From RGIG9060 sp045645985 (lineage in GTDB: Bacteria > Spirochaetota > Spirochaetia > Treponematales > Treponemataceae), in contig JAZRJV010000021.1 in NCBI GenBank assembly GCA_045645985.1, forward strand, positions 1-23,456: a stretch of DNA of 23,456 bases, given 5' to 3'. The notes beneath the pieces were generated by a model that saw only the letters and a program-made list of their open reading frames with translations, was not told where the DNA came from and made no database searches. Position 1 is the first letter of the stretch, and each line of letters starts with the position of its first letter. This document shows, piece by piece, positions 23,386 through 23,456 of the stretch. Both the position numbers and the translations under genes were made by a program.

Positions 23386-23456
23386 CAAGGTGTCAATTCT
23401 TTTAATCCTTTCTGTGGCCGTTTTTCGTTGTAATCGATACGCCAGGATTCAATTAT
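23314..23456. mobile_element. IS3-family insertion sequence, one end
   Basis: The transposase stop at 23343 is followed (minus-strand sense) by about 29 bp ending in CA; on the plus strand this starts TGTAGTCTTACCCCAAAAAT. A TG...CA terminus close behind the transposase stop is usual for IS3 elements. The exact boundary (23310-23316) needs the other end, which is outside the window. Confidence 0.65.
23343..23456 (-). CDS. IS3-family transposase, C-terminal fragment
   Basis: Read on the minus strand from the window edge, the 37 codons give IESWRIDYNEKRPQKGL, then KELTPCQF and a basic tail to TGA (complement of 23343-23345). WRxDYNExRPHxxLxxLTPxxF is the conserved end of IS3-family OrfB (DDE, rve-type integrase core) transposases. 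The gene continues beyond the window. It overlaps the hybrid end of the zinc-ribbon gene on the other strand. Confidence 0.88.
   Translation of the reverse strand: MIESWRIDYNEKRPQKGLKELTPCQFKSKLKSMKNSP

Noticed and set aside
23379..23399. GAATTGACA-AGG-TGTCAATTC hairpin followed by T residues, like a terminator
   Set aside because: It lies within the minus-strand transposase coding sequence (LTPCQF region) and has a 3-nt loop and short T-run; coding explains it better.
1..23456. DGR reverse transcriptase, Avd-like gene or template repeat in the window
   Set aside because: None of the reading frames shows reverse-transcriptase motifs, and I found no AAC-rich GC-rich copy of the variable region.
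1..23456. tRNA or rRNA genes
   Set aside because: No cloverleaf with TTC-loop consensus or rRNA-like sequence was noticed on either strand by eye.

Overview
The window is AT-rich, with short intergenic gaps, lipoprotein signal peptides of the K-rich/hydrophobic/TSC-GC type, a TvpA-like diversified surface protein and a propeller-linked adenylate cyclase. Together these suggest a spirochaete of the genus Treponema, probably from gut or rumen. This assignment rests on gene style, not on a marker gene.

Region 1 (1-4830), surface-protein region. An FGE-sulfatase/C-type-lectin-fold lipoprotein (198-1883) carries three near-identical 72-residue repeats. Its 3' end is abruptly GC-rich and has the exact signature of a diversity-generating retroelement (DGR) variable region: every adenine lies in an NNC codon. 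No reverse transcriptase or template repeat is visible here. A G8 tract lies between candidate -35 and -10 elements upstream. A terminator and a 93-bp imperfect inverted repeat resembling an integron attC site follow. Next comes a CotH-kinase-family lipoprotein (2310-4745) with a strong terminator.

Region 2 (4831-12383), housekeeping operon. The genes are dapB, a two-component-style beta-propeller fused to a class III adenylate cyclase, an RlmI-type rRNA methyltransferase, miaA (TAATG overlap) and a GT2-like glycosyltransferase. A small conserved-looking gene converges on the operon, and its intrinsic terminator lies inside the glycosyltransferase gene.

Region 3 (12392-13919). A TatD-family hydrolase has intact catalytic residues but is interrupted by an approximately 88-residue insert. 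The insert is built from the nonamer AAATATGAC, which occurs 18 times in the gene, mostly on a 21-bp rhythm and in two reading frames. A convergent XRE-type regulator follows.

Region 4 (13920-23456), accessory island. A perfect consensus promoter flanked by CTTTAG inverted repeats lies between the regulator and a long plus-strand gene train. The train encodes two small membrane proteins, a double C2H2-like zinc-finger protein, a 104-aa protein, a zinc-ribbon/caspase-like (C25 type) protease, a zinc-ribbon/SPFH/coiled-coil protein, an unknown protein, a PD-(D/E)XK nuclease-like protein, a decayed zinc-ribbon gene, a polytopic membrane/zinc-ribbon/coiled-coil protein and a second copy of the zinc-ribbon gene. 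An IS3-family element truncates that last gene and runs off the window end. My working hypothesis is that the island is an uncharacterised membrane-stress or anti-phage (protease plus nuclease) system. Function is inferred from domains and gene order only.
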